From: Buxus sempervirens
Taxonomy: Eukaryota; Streptophyta; Magnoliopsida; Buxales; Buxaceae
Length of the DNA: 64,000 nucleotides
NCBI GenBank assembly: GCA_947561395.2
Contig: OX387185.1
Span: 38,606,213 to 38,670,212 of the forward strand
Reading direction: 5' to 3'
A program made the position numbers and the translations under genes. Positions 1-10,947 of this stretch are shown one piece after another (the stretch's first letter is position 1; each line of letters starts with the position of its first letter). The notes under the pieces are model-generated. The model was not told the origin of the DNA and made no database searches. It worked only from the letters and a program-made list of their open reading frames with translations.

Positions 1-360
1 TACTCGAGAGAGGGTTTTAGATATATTTAAAATATTTCACCGTCAAATAGGATAATAATTGATTAATTGCTCGGTTAGGATTTGGAATTGGATTGGTTTG
101 ACGAATCGGATGCCTTAGTGTTTTCTTCTTGGGTGAAATATCCTTATTTTTAAGTGTTTGGTCAAGTCCTTATTTTTCGATTCAATTTTTATTGTTTTTA
201 ATTTTTCAAATTCAAAACATCACACTTTTGTTGATTTTCAAATAATTTAGAATTAGAACAATTTCGATAGCTAATAGGTAAATAGTCCTTGTGGGTTCAA
301 CATTCTTTTCATCACTATATTACTTGTTACGATTTCGTGCACTTGCGAATTTTCACAACA
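1..360 (+). repeat. 3' portion of the Athila 5' LTR
   Basis: Bases 1-360 match 8606-8965 with a constant offset of 8605 and about three mismatches. The LTR ends in ...CAACA just before the primer binding site. The first ~1065 bases of this LTR lie outside the window, judging from the length of the right LTR. Confidence 0.95.
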
Positions 361-366
361 AGTTTT

Positions 367-384
367 TGGCGCCGTTGCCGGGGA
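367..384 (+). other. Primer binding site (tRNA-Asp-like)
   Basis: TGGCGCCGTTGCCGGGGA lies six bases after the LTR end. It fits the 3' end of plant tRNA-Asp, the usual primer of Athila/Calypso-type elements. The TGGCGCC start corresponds to the complement of a tRNA 3' CCA end. Confidence 0.85.
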
Positions 385-504
385 CTATTTATTTTCTATT
401 ACTTTTGATATCATCAACTTCTAAGTTAATTTGATATTTCTTTATTTTAGTCTTAATTCTTAATTTTGTTTTATTTTTCCTTTTTCAGGTGTTCTGGGTT
501 GTTC

Positions 505-2670
505 ATGAGACGTAGTCGAAGCTTGGAGTTAGTACCTTTTGATCCTGAAATTGAACGCACCCTTCGTCGTCTGAACAAGGAGAAGAAGGAGAATTCCACA
601 ACTGAAAACGAAGCAATGGAAAATCAACTTGGAAACAGAACTTTGGGAGATTATGCTGTTCCCTTGGTCACCGGAGCTACTTCTAGCATTAGACGACCTG
701 CCATTCAAGCCAATAACTTTGAGATAAAGCCAGCTATTCTTCAAATGGTGACATCAACGGTGCAATTTGGTGGCATGCCCCATGATGATCCAAATGCACA
801 CATAGCTAATTTTCTGGAGTTATGTGATACTTTCAAACATAATGGAGTTTCTGATGATGCTATTAGATTGAGGCTCTTTCCATTCTCCCTCTGAGAGAAG
901 GCAAAGGCATGGTTGAATTCACTTCCACCACTAACCATAACTACATGGGACGATTTGGCTAAGAATTTTCTAGCAAAGTTCTTTCCCCCAGCCAAAACCG
1001 TGAAGATGAGAAATGATATCACAACCTTTGTCCAATTTGATATGGAGTCTCTTTATGAAGCTTGGGAGAGGTATAAAGAATTGCTTAGAAAGTGCCCACA
1101 TCATGGACTTCCTGTTTGGATTCAAGTGCAAACCTTCTATAATGGTTTGCAACCCACAACACGTACAATGATTGATGCGGCAGCTGGAGGGACTTTGATG
1201 AAGAAATCACCGGAAGAAGCATATGATTTGGTGGAGGAGATGGCAACTAACAATTACCAATGGCCAGCGGATAGAGTGACACCAAAAAGAACTCAGGGAG
1301 CTCATGAAATTGATTCTTTTTTTGCTTTAGCTGCTCAAGTTGCAACTTTATCTAAGAAATTAGATAATATCAATGTAAGTGCCATTCAATCTGCTAATGC
1401 AATTTGTGAATTTTGTGCAGGGAATCAAATGGGGATAGATTGTCAAGTGGGAAGTCCATTCGCCAACAATAGTTCGAAGCAAGCAAACTTTGTATCGAAT
1501 TACCAACGACAAAACAACCCTTACTCCAACACTTACAATCCAGGATGGTGAAACCACCCAAATTTCTCATGGAGCAACTCGCAAAATGTTTCCAAGCCTC
1601 CACCGGGTTTTCAAAATCAGCAACAAGAGAAGAAGTTGAATATGGAGGAGGTAATGGTACAATTTATGGCAAAGGTGGATGCTAGATTTCAAGATCATGA
1701 CATTGCTCTAAAGAACAATGAGAACACTATGCGGAGCATAGAAAGGACGGTTGGTCAATTGGCAAAATTGTTGTCTGAAAGACCTCAAGGGTCATTTCCA
1801 AGCACCACGGAAAATAACCCAAAAGAGCAAGTGCAAGCCATTTCTTTAAGGAGTGGAAGGGAGCTTAATGTACCGGAGAAAAAGCAGGGAAAAGAGAAGC
1901 AAACTATGAGAGCTGTGGTGCAGGAAACTCAAGGCCAGGGTGCTCTTCCTAGTTCTGAAGGCCAAGACATCGAGGCCACAGCACCCACATTCAAGGCTGT
2001 GCTGCCCACCCTTATTCCGAGCCAAACAGTGAAAAACTCGGGAAATCCTCCCGTTTCTTCTCATACTCCTATACCTTTTCCTCAAAGACTTCAGAAAAAT
2101 AAGCTAGATAAACAATTTTCTAAATTCCTTGATGTGTTTAAAAAGTTATATATTAACATTCCTTTTGCAGATGCCTTGGAACAAATGCCTAGTTATGTGA
2201 AGTTCATGAAGGAGATTCTATCAAACAAGAGGAAGTTAGGAGAGTATGAGACTGTGATGTTGACTAAAGAGTGCACTGCCATTTTGCAAAATAAGTTGCC
2301 ACCAAAGCTTAAAGATCCAGGGAGTTTTACTATTCCTTGCACAATTGGGAACTCTTATTTTGAAAAAGCTTTGTGTGATTTAGGTGCTAGCATAAATCTG
2401 ATGCCTTTTTCTATTTTTAGGAAATTGGGGCTAGGAGAGGTCAAGGCCACTACAGTTTCACTTCAATTGGCGGACAGGTCAATTAAACGACCAAGAGGAA
2501 TAGTGGAGGATGTTCTTGTTAAAGTTGACAAGTTCATTTTCCCTGCAGATTTTATTGTTTTAGATATGGAGGAAGATCGAGAAATCCCACTTCTTCTTGG
2601 TCGACTGTTCTTAGCCACGGGAAGAACTCTCATAGATGTGCAACAAGGGAAACTCATACTACGGGTGCAA
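505..2670 (+). pseudogene. Athila gag-protease polyprotein remnant
   Basis: The frame begins at ATG 505 (MRRSRSLELVPFDPEIER, typical of Athila gag). It runs in one frame to about 2670, broken by in-frame TGA codons at 892-894 and 1549-1551. Domains in order: retrotransposon gag core around 740-1260 (MPHDDPNAHIANFLEL, then a WERYKELLRKCPHHGLP region); a degenerate zinc knuckle near 1408-1446 (CEFCAGNQMGIDC, with Gln where His is expected and one residue short); a Lys/Glu-rich linker; and an aspartic-protease domain about 2320-2660 with DLGAS at the catalytic site and a later LLGR motif. The coding sense stops abruptly at about 2668-2672, where protease sequence runs directly into integrase in a shifted frame. 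Gag would package the RNA and protease would cleave the polyprotein. Neither could be made intact from this copy. Confidence 0.88.
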
Positions 2671-2871
2671 ATATGGTGTTACACACAAGGTTGCAACTCC
2701 GTACCATCCTCAAACTAGTGGACAAGCAGAAATTTCCAACCGAGAGCTGAAACGAATATTGGAGAAAACCATGAGCACTTCAAGGAAAGATTGGTCAAAA
2801 AAACTAGATGATGCACTATGGGCATACCGGACAGCCTTCAAAACTCCAATTGGTATGTCCCCCTATCGTCT
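2669..2871 (+). pseudogene. Athila integrase core fragment, upstream of solo LTR
   Basis: This frame reads [20 protein letters not shown], then a region ending in [20 protein letters not shown]. It is the end of the gypsy integrase catalytic core, including the conserved glutamate region ([10 protein letters not shown]). It starts at the deletion junction with protease and is in a +1 frame relative to gag. Everything normally between protease and this point (RT, RNase H, HHCC zinc finger, the two catalytic aspartates) is missing. It is cut at 2871 by the solo LTR, and the same frame resumes at 5453. Confidence 0.87.
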
Positions 2872-5452
2872 TGTAAGACCCCGGATTTTTTATTAGACTA
2901 ATATAAGGAATTTGCTAATATTATTAAAAATTAATAATGAGCCAATAATTAAAGTAGTTGTCGCAAGGGTAATTTGGAAAGTTTAGCAATTCAGAGATTA
3001 AGTAATCTTGGGGTAAGTGGTGGTAATTATATCGTATTGTAATAATTTAGTAAGTTATTAAGGTAAATTTTATTAGATTAAATTAAGTGTGGTTATGTAT
3101 AAATTTTATAGTATATAAATACTAATTAGAAACTTTATTTAAAGTGAATAAAGTAGTGTCGATCTTTTGTTTGGGTGGCTAACCATTTAATCAAGGGTGG
3201 TTAGGCTGTAGGTGTAGGGAGTATTGATGGAGTTACACACCGGCTGATCATCAAGAAGTTGAGGACTTTTCTTAACGTATAGAGTCATTGTCTATTCCGA
3301 GCGTTTGGAACAGTTACAACTATTCAATTTCTGGAGAAACCAAACGTATGGAGGGGAGATTTGAGAGGTTGGGAAAAACTAAACAGAAACTTTGGAGGTG
3401 AGATGGAGGAGAGCTAACTGAAGATTTTAGAGAAGGAGAAGATCTATTCGTTAGAGGAAGTGCAGCAGATCTGGTTGTGCAATTTTTCATCCAACTCTCA
3501 TTTTAGATCAGGTGAGCAATTTTATGATTTGATTTAGGTTAGTCTGATTTGGTTTTATCAAAAGTTTAAGAAGAAAATAAATCAGGCTTTTAGGATTTTG
3601 AATTCTGGTTTTTCTATTCAAAATGTCAGTCCGTTGAGGAAAATCTGAGCGTGGAGAGACATCGGATTTTGCTGCTATTTCTGGTGAAGTTGGAGTTAAG
3701 CAAAACACAGGCAAGTTAGCACCTTCGATAATAGCATGTTTTTTGTGTCTTCTTTTAAGATCTAATAAAGGATACGAATGTGTGGGGGATAATTTCCAGT
3801 TTTGTTAACAGTGCGGCGGATGAGTTTTAATGGTGGTATAATCTGGTTTATATATTTTCGAAGGAGTTTTGTTGGGTGGTTGGGACCATATGTGCTGTGT
3901 GGGGGGTTCCCTTAAGGTCTAAATTGATTCAGAAGGGTAAAATAAACAACTGCTGCAAGTTGGAGAGTTACCGAGTTGAATTGGGACCTGGTGCCAACCT
4001 AATTGACCTGGCACCAACCTCAAAGAGGTTAGCACCACACTCAAAAATTATTTGGCGCTAGGGAAACTAATCTGGTGCCAACCTTACCAGGTTAGCTCCA
4101 GCTTGTTTCGGTTAGCACCAGATCCAAATTTCTTTTGTAGAGTGCGGCTATTGTAATTTTTCTTGTATTCATTTATTTTAACACCTGAAACAAGTTTAAA
4201 AGATTGGATTAAAGTTGCTTAGCACTTCGATAATCATGGGAAGAATTTGGTGAGAGAAAATTAGGATTTTCATTAGAGAATAAATCAGATTTGGAGGTCA
4301 TGTTGAGTTTTAATGATAGTGAATGCAAGTATAGTGTTTAGGAAAAATCTGGTAGTGCATTCTTGAGCTATTTCTGTTTTTTTTATATCAAACTATTTGA
4401 TCTCTGTTATGACTTCTGTTTTTTGTAAATACCTGGTTATCAAACGTGGATTTGAACTAAGTGTGGTAAATCAAAAGGGGTTTATCAAATTGTCTATGGA
4501 TATGAACTTAAGGCACTTATCGACTCATCTGAATTTCGTTTGTCATATTTTTGAACTATCCTAAATTCTATTTTGAACCGAAAGGTAAATGAAATGGCTT
4601 CATGACATATCGTTGGATTGTTTTAGAAGAAAAGTATAGACTTTTACCGGTTGTGCAGATTTTTATACATTTTTACTGTTGGATTATTTTAGTGCATATT
4701 TGAGATTGAATGTGGTATTCTTAACTAAATATGTTGGTTTCTTTTACTAAAGGCATATTTTAAGAAAATCTTACGTGGTATACTATATCTTTTGTCAAAG
4801 TACTAGGGCGAGACTTAGTGTGGATCCACAGTCAAGTTGTAGTGAATTTTGTATATTTTGTTTGGATTTAAGTCTAGGGTTCCTTCATGCGTTTCCTCCA
4901 TGATGGAGAGGCCTTCCATGAGGGAAGTGCTGCAGCAACTCCGTTTCCACCATGAGGGTGAGGTCACACGGGTATTTCTGCCATGAGGGCGATGAATTGG
5001 TTGTTTGAGCTGTTGCAGTATTTCGACTGGATTGTTTGGAACACTAGTGCTTAGTCACACAAAATAGACAGACTTCACGAGTCCCAATACATAAGATTTT
5101 TCGAATGTGATTGACGATGTATTTCCGAGATTAGACGGATTACCGTGGTTAATCGTCGTGTATTTTTAATCGTACATGTTTTAGTACTGTTACAACTATA
5201 TTTTAGGCATGCATTGCTACTTGCTGAGATAGTCGTATCTCACTGTTTTGTTTTGTTTTCAAATCTCAGAGAGGACGATTCAGGCGGGTATATGCTTGGT
5301 TTAGGTGAGTTGGGGAAAATTTTCGTTGACTCTGATTATGTTGTTGCCATTTCATGTGTTCCTTACTATGATATAGCGATCCTGTGTGAAAAGCTAACTC
5401 CTTGGGAACGAGTTACGGTTTATTTCACGTAACCCGGTTCCGGGGTGTTACA
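2872..5452. mobile_element. Solo LTR (chromovirus-like) inserted in Athila integrase
   Basis: A 2581-base insertion starts TGTAAGACCCCGG and ends CCGGGGTGTTACA, so its ends are imperfect inverted repeats with TG...CA. It is flanked by the 5-base duplication CGTCT (2867-2871 and 5453-5457). Removing it plus one CGTCT rejoins the integrase frame exactly. No coding domain, primer site or internal LTR repeat is seen, which favours a solo LTR. The TGTAACACCCCGG-type end resembles LTRs of the Tekay/Del chromovirus group; that lineage is my inference. A TATA-like stretch lies near 3112-3120. The orientation of the parent element is not certain. Confidence 0.82.
3985..4125. repeat. Cluster of inverted GGTGCCAACCT-type motifs in the solo LTR
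   Basis: About six copies of an 11-base motif occur in both orientations within 140 bases: GGTGCCAACCT, GGCACCAACCT, AGGTTAGCACC, GGTGCCAACCT, AGGTTAGCTCC and GGTTAGCACC. Opposed copies can pair into short hairpins. The arrangement resembles the palindrome clusters of the unrelated Tat LTRs further along. Confidence 0.65.
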
Positions 5453-5905
5453 CGTCTAGTTTATGGGAAAGCATGTCACTTACCGGTGGAGTTGGAACAC
5501 AAGGCTTACTGGGCTATCAAGACTCTTAATTTTGACATGGAGGCAGCAGGAGAGAAGAGGATATTGCAACTCAATGAGATGGATGAGTTTCGGCATGCAG
5601 CCTATGAGAATGCTCGCATATATAAGGAAAGAACCAAGAGATGGCATGATAAACAAATTCTCAAGAGAAACTTTGAAGTTGGCCAAAGAGTTCTACTTTA
5701 TAATTCCAGACTTTGCCTCTTCCCTGGAAAATTAAGATCCCGATGGTCTGGACCATTCATGGTAACAAGAGTTCTCCCGTATGGTGCTATTGAAGTTTCT
5801 AATGACTCAAATGAAACATTCAAAGTCAATGGTCAGCATCTAAAGCCCTACTTCGAAGGAGATTTCAATAAGCAAAAAGTCTCCATTGATTTGCTCGATC
5901 GGTGA
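5453..5905 (+). pseudogene. Athila integrase C-terminal part, downstream of solo LTR
   Basis: The frame continues from 2871: [18 protein letters not shown], then a helical segment ([20 protein letters not shown]) and the C-terminal integrase domain ([19 protein letters not shown], then SGPFMVTRV). It ends in ending-type sequence ([11 protein letters not shown]) and a TGA at 5903-5905. The stretch itself has no internal stop and is well preserved. Its only damage is separation from the rest of pol. Confidence 0.88.
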
Positions 5906-7527
5906 TTCAAAGAAGGAAAAGTCAAGCTAAAGACTATAATTAAGCGCTTCTTGGGAGGCAACCCAAGCATTCTAAACATTTGATTTTGTTAATTTCAATA
6001 TCTCTTGTTCTGTTTTGTTTTTAATTTTAATTTTAATTTTTATTCCTCAAGTGTTTTGGTTGTGTTCTAATTTTAGTTCTTTTACATAGGTGTGGCAATG
6101 ACACTGTTCCTCACTTCCTTGCTCCATAACCTAAACGTGTTGATTACGATGCCAAGGGAGAGGAAGCTTGATCCATCTCCACCAGTGTTTAGGGAAGTTT
6201 CTTGTTACTCTATGTTGGCTTTCATTGTTGCACATTGAGGACAATGCACATACTAAGTTTGGGGAAGTCACACTTGTTAACTTGTTTTCTTTTGTTTTTC
6301 TTATTTAGTTCCAAAAAAAAAAAACGTATTGATGAGGTTTGATGACCAAAAGCCCATGATAAAATTTGATTGAACTAAACATGGTGTTTGGAAAGTGATA
6401 AATTTTGTTTTTGTTTGGATGCTTGAATCTTGTGTTGGTTTTATCTTATTTATGATTCTTTTGAACACTCTGAGCACATCGCCTAGAGCACATATCTGTT
6501 TTGCTTACCTTGAGAAAGTTTTTATAAATCTAGAAAATTCCTATGATCTCAGTAAACTCTAGAACTTGCTTGATTAACACTTGAGGCGAAATCCTAGACT
6601 CCACCATGCTATGGAAAGGATTTAGGCCATTCTTTGGGCCGTTTGAGCTTTTCAAACCTACCTGACATTGGTTTATCCATAGTAGACCCCATTTGAGCCT
6701 GATTACACCTTTTCTTTGTCAACCACATACTAGCTTAACTTTCTAATTTTGTCTACCTGTTGCACCACAAGCACATGATCATTTTAACAAATGTTATGAG
6801 ATGAGCTACTGTATAGAGGAAGGATGAAGTTTCAACATTGTTCATTAAAAGAAGAAGAGGGTACTACACCCCTTGCTCATAAAAGAAAGAAACAAGTTTG
6901 GGGGTGTAGCAAGAGAAAGTTAAAAAAAAATTACAGAAAGAAAAAAAAATTGAAAACAGGAGAAAGCTGAATTAAATGGTGAACTAGAAAAACAGAAGGT
7001 GTAACAAGAGAAAGTCGAAAACCAGCTTCGTGATACAACTTTTGGTGGGACAATTAGCTCTACAAGGATTTTGGAATGATTCATGTGCTTACGGTGTTTT
7101 TGAGCCATAACACTATCTGTTACCATACCGTCACCCTAGCCGCATGTTACAAGCTTAATAAAGTCCTAATGATCTTTGGTGTGATGTTAGTCTACATTAG
7201 TGGAGAGTGATATGAAAAGCAGGCTTATGGAGTTTATATTTCATCAAAAGAGATCTGCAAAATGTTTATATGATTTCTTAAACCAATCAAAGTGGTGAAT
7301 GGTTATGGGTAAAATGTGATGCACACAAACACATTGAAGGAATCATGAATGAGATGATATTGGTATTTGATTTGAAATTCTAGACATTAGCAATATTTAA
7401 AGTTTTCCTTGTGCTATAGACTATGTGACATCTTTGAGGCATGTTTTGTGACTCAAGCAGAATCAATACAAATTTTGTTTTTGTTTTCTTGTTTCATTTC
7501 TTTTGCTCGAGGACTAGCAAATCTTAA
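5906..7527 (+). other. Non-coding 3' region of the Athila element
   Basis: This 1.6 kb after integrase has no credible ORF. It holds the short phrases usual downstream of Athila pol: TTGGGAGGCAACCCAAGC near 5952, GACAATGCACATACTAAG near 6240 and AAGTTTGGGGGTGTAGC near 6894. The last is a purine-rich tract resembling the true polypurine tract, so an internal priming role is possible. No envelope-like protein with membrane segments is visible. Confidence 0.7.
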
Positions 7528-7540
7528 GTTTGGGGGTATT
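7526..7540 (+). other. Polypurine tract of the Athila element
   Basis: AAGTTTGGGGGTATT sits directly before the TGATGTGCCT start of the right LTR. This is the expected position and composition for the plus-strand primer. Confidence 0.8.
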
Positions 7541-8965
7541 TGATGTGCCTAAGTTTTATACATGTTTTGTCATATGTTTACCCTTAATTTTATGTTAGTT
7601 GGTGTTTAATTTGCCTATTTATTAGAGTTTTTATGTATTTTTGTTTATTGTTGTTTAGGAATAAATAAATTGAAAGAGTCAAGAGATTGAGGAGGGGATC
7701 TACAAGATATTCTCAGAATTTTCGAATGAGCAAAAATTCTCTTCATCAAGAGAATAGGAAATTTTAATTTCCCGAGTTCCAGAAACATCCTTCAGTGTTT
7801 TGAGCATAACTTGAGCTAGAGAGCTCCAATAAGGGCAATCTTGGTGTCTATGGAAAGCTAAGAGAAAGCCCTACAAATTTAATGTTGAAGAGTTTCCCAA
7901 AAACAGTCATCTTGATGGAGAAAATTGAGCATTAACATCAGAAACGGAAAACAGCTATTTTCAGAATTCAGTTTTGGAAAAGAAGTAAAAGGGGCTTTTA
8001 AAGCAAGGAAGGAAATTTTATATAAGAGAGACACAAGAGAGGAGGACGATCAGAGCTTAGAAGAGAGGAGTTTTTCACCATTGGAGAGGATTGGAAGCTT
8101 GGAGGAAGAAGAAGAAAACAGAGGCTGAATTGGAGTTTGTCGATAACTACAATTCTCTATCTACATACAGTTTCCCTCTTAACTTTCTCATCTTCTCTTT
8201 GTCCAATTTTCATTATGAATTTCAGAGATTTTATAGTTTGTTTGGATTCAATTATGAGCTAATTTCTATTGCTAAGGCTCCGATGTAATCTCTCCATGAA
8301 AATTCTGAATCCTACTTCTATGTACTCATGATTTTATTATTCTTTTTGAGTATACATCGTTAAGTTTAATGCTTTCAATTATCTGGCCAATAATTGAATG
8401 ATTTGTTGTGCATGTTAATTTGAGAGATGATGCATGTAGTTTAGCTTCGTTTGATGTATGCCATGAATTGAACGAAAGACAGAAATGTGCCAACATGATT
8501 CGTGCGGTTTGTTTTTATTAGATATTATTAATCTTAATGTACTCAATTGCTTTTAAATTCGCATAAGCATATCGCGGGTTATTGCATGTCGGGTAATTCT
8601 AATTCTACTCGAGAGAGGGTTTTAGATATATTTAAAATATTTCACCGTCAAATAGGATAATAATTGATTAATTGCTCGGTTAGGATTTGGAATTGGATTG
8701 GTTTGACGAATCGGATGCCTTAGTGTTTTCTTCTTGGGTGAAATATCCTTATTTTTAAGTGTTTGGTCAAGTCCTTATTTTTCGATTCAATTTTTATTGT
8801 TTTTAATTTTTCAAATTCAAAACATCCCACTTTTGTTGATTTTCAAATAATTTAGAATTAGAACAATTTCGATAGCTAATAGGTAAATAGTCCTTGTGGG
8901 TTCAACATTCTTTTCATCACTATATTACTTGTTACGATTTCGTGCACTTACGAATTTTCAAAACA
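7541..8965 (+). repeat. Athila 3' LTR (complete)
   Basis: The LTR is 1425 bases, starting TGATGTGCCTAAG and ending CAAAACA. Its last 360 bases duplicate 1-360. The start is set by the adjacent polypurine tract and TG, the end by the matching 5' copy. The five bases after it are GTGGT; the matching target duplication would lie outside the window. Confidence 0.88.
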
Positions 8966-9429
8966 GTGGTCCTCATTACCTAGCATGCACACTCTATGCT
9001 TGCACCCACCCACATGTACCCTCTTTAAAGCATCATAGATTACACTTTTTGTCTCCTTAATACTTGCTTGGCTGTATTACGATATGAGAATGTTTCATGG
9101 TTTGGCCTCATGAGACTTGGGGGAAGAGGACCTTTCGGGTCCCTCACCTATCTTCTCTCATAAAGAAGGTGAGTAATCTCCACAAACAACAAAGAGATGC
9201 CTATGATCTCTTTAAATTACATGGACTTCTATCCATGAATGGAGGAGCAAGGCTTGGGGCCTTGCTCCCTACTGTTTTGGTCTAAAACCAATCAAAGTAG
9301 CCTATTTAGGCTTATTTCCTTAACCTCAAACTACTGTGGGCCTACAGAGGGGCCCACACAATCCTTGGTTTCCCCAAGGAACCATAGAACCCAAGCCCCC
9401 CATGAAAAGTTGCAAAAAAACCTGTTTTT
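8966..9429. other. Unclassified sequence between Athila element and LTR fragment
   Basis: No ORF of interest or recognised repeat. It contains GGGCCC-rich phrases (for example GGGGCCCAC near 9349) that recur in the LTR fragment just downstream, so it may be a further part of that LTR. Confidence 0.4.
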
Positions 9430-10221
9430 ATAGCTTACCCGAAAACTCAGTTCGAATATGCTACTTTTTACATGTAGCCGAAATTATATTTCGACTACAT
9501 ATGTTTTTAGTGTAGCTGAAATTATATTTTGGCTACACATATCTTCTGTGTATCTGAAATGTAATCTCGGATACACCCAGAAAAGCCCAACAAAAAAAAT
9601 GCAGATTTTTAATCCCTTGTTTATTTTTAACCTTTTCCAATTGAACCAAGCAAATCCAATAGGGTTTTGGGCTTTCCCATGACCCAAGATGAGCCTTGGG
9701 CCCATTGGGCCTTCCAACGGGGCCCACCCATTCCAACCAATCAACCTTGAACCAAAAAGGGTGCTACCCTATGTCGCAACCCTAATTGGGATTTAGACCA
9801 TCTCTCGGTCTAACTTGGCATCCTGTGGGCCTTTCAACGGGGCCCACACATCAGACCCAAATCACTTGAGCTAATAAGATAAAATCAAAATAAGAGGAAC
9901 CTACACCACACATATGGTCCCACCAAGATTCAATCAAATGAGCATGCAGGATTAGGAACGGGTGATTTGACTCGATCAAAATAAACCAGGAAGACCCGTG
10001 AGACCCGTCACCCGACGGGGCAGACCAGGGTATTTACGGACTTCTCTAGACCATAACCAAGAACTTAACTAGAATCTCAAGCTGCAGACCACTAATAGAC
10101 AAACACTAGGCACCCCAGTGTCTGCCTGCACCCCATCAGGCAGTGGCGATTCCCCATTCCCCATTTCTCCCAAGGAGATCTCAGCCATCCATATGCGGCC
10201 CACCGATCGAACGCGCGCACA
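9430..10221 (+). repeat. Tat-type LTR fragment, + orientation
   Basis: The block 9960-10130 is the reverse-complement relative of the start of solo LTR D (25270-25530). Shared phrases include a gacgggGC(A/G)GACC(A/G)GG block and a GTCTGCCTGCAC...CAGGCAGTGGCGA stretch. The end CGCGCGCACA at 10221 corresponds to the TGTGCGCAC start of D. Short inverted motifs around 9470-9575 (GTAGCCGAAAT...ATTTCGACTAC) take the place of the U3 palindromes. The beginning of the LTR was not found, so the copy is truncated. Confidence 0.6.
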
Positions 10222-10367
10222 ACCACCCATTAAAAATAATACTGTATGAAACAGATCTAACACACAACATAATTAAATCCACAATCTTGCAACTAAAACC
10301 ATAAGCAAATAGCACCTTTTCTAAAAATGTCCAATTTAGTCTATAGTATGCTTTGGAAAAGTCATTT

Positions 10368-10905
10368 TTAAAGCATACATACCTTTGTCTTGAAGTTTCT
10401 CAGCTTTAGATCTTGGTGATTTTTCTTCTTACCAAACAGATGCATTATCTCATGATTTATCATAATATTATCTTGGATAGTTCTATTGGGGACAAAAGTT
10501 GATTGGATTGGAGCAATTAAATTAGGTAATAGGGGTCTCAGACGGTTGACAATAATTTTAGCAATAACTTTATACACAAAGTTATAGAGGCTTATTGGGC
10601 AAAATTCAGTCAATTTGCTGGGGTGGGAACTCTTAGCAATGAGGCAAAAATATACGTATGATTTAACCCAGTCGGCATACCACCCTCATTGAAAATTTTT
10701 TGCACTAAATCAATCACATCCTTACCAACAACATCCCAAAAGGAGTGGAAGAAGATACCTTGATATCCGTTAGGACCTGGACATTTATATGGAGCCATAC
10801 CATGGATTGTTGACTATATTTCCACCGGAGTGGGGATTTGGCTCAAAACACTATTATGATCTTCAGATATTGCACTAGTAATGAGACCCGACAACTCCAG
10901 ATCCC
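10368..10905 (-). pseudogene. L1-type LINE reverse transcriptase fragment
   Basis: Read on the minus strand, 10905 to about 10610 gives LELSGLITSAIS, then MAPYKCPGPNGYQGIFFHSF. This matches the N-terminal fingers of plant L1 RTs (MAPYKxPGPDGYQ). A second frame from about 10613 gives FCPISLYNFVYKVIAKIIVN, then RLRPLLPNLIAPIQSTFVPN, the following conserved RT blocks. Damage seen: an in-frame TAG near 10822 and a frameshift around 10610. The YxDD catalytic block, the endonuclease and the 3' tail are missing. It is an old fragment with no neighbour of the same element. Confidence 0.85.
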
Positions 10906-10947
10906 CCATTGAGTTTGTTGGGTGTATGCTTCCTTGAAGTGACTTTC

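Larger units (their letters stand above)
1..8965 (+). mobile_element. Athila-type Ty3/gypsy retrotransposon, defective, 5' LTR truncated by window
   Basis: The order seen is end of a 5' LTR (1-360), primer binding site (367-384), gag-protease remnant, integrase remnant split by another LTR, long non-coding 3' part, polypurine tract and 3' LTR (7541-8965). The 360 bases shared by the two LTRs differ at about three positions by eye, so the insertion looks recent. The reverse transcriptase, RNase H and the N-terminal part of integrase are absent, so the copy could only have moved with help from another element. Athila assignment rests on the gag N-terminus, the tRNA-Asp-like primer site and the post-pol motifs. 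No envelope-like ORF is recognisable. Confidence 0.88.

Noticed and set aside
5906..7527. Envelope-like gene expected in some Athila elements
   Set aside because: No long frame, signal peptide or transmembrane pattern can be found in any frame.
10069..10263. Small minus-strand ORF near the LTR fragment F
   Set aside because: It lies across the LTR end related to solo LTR D; no homology recognised.
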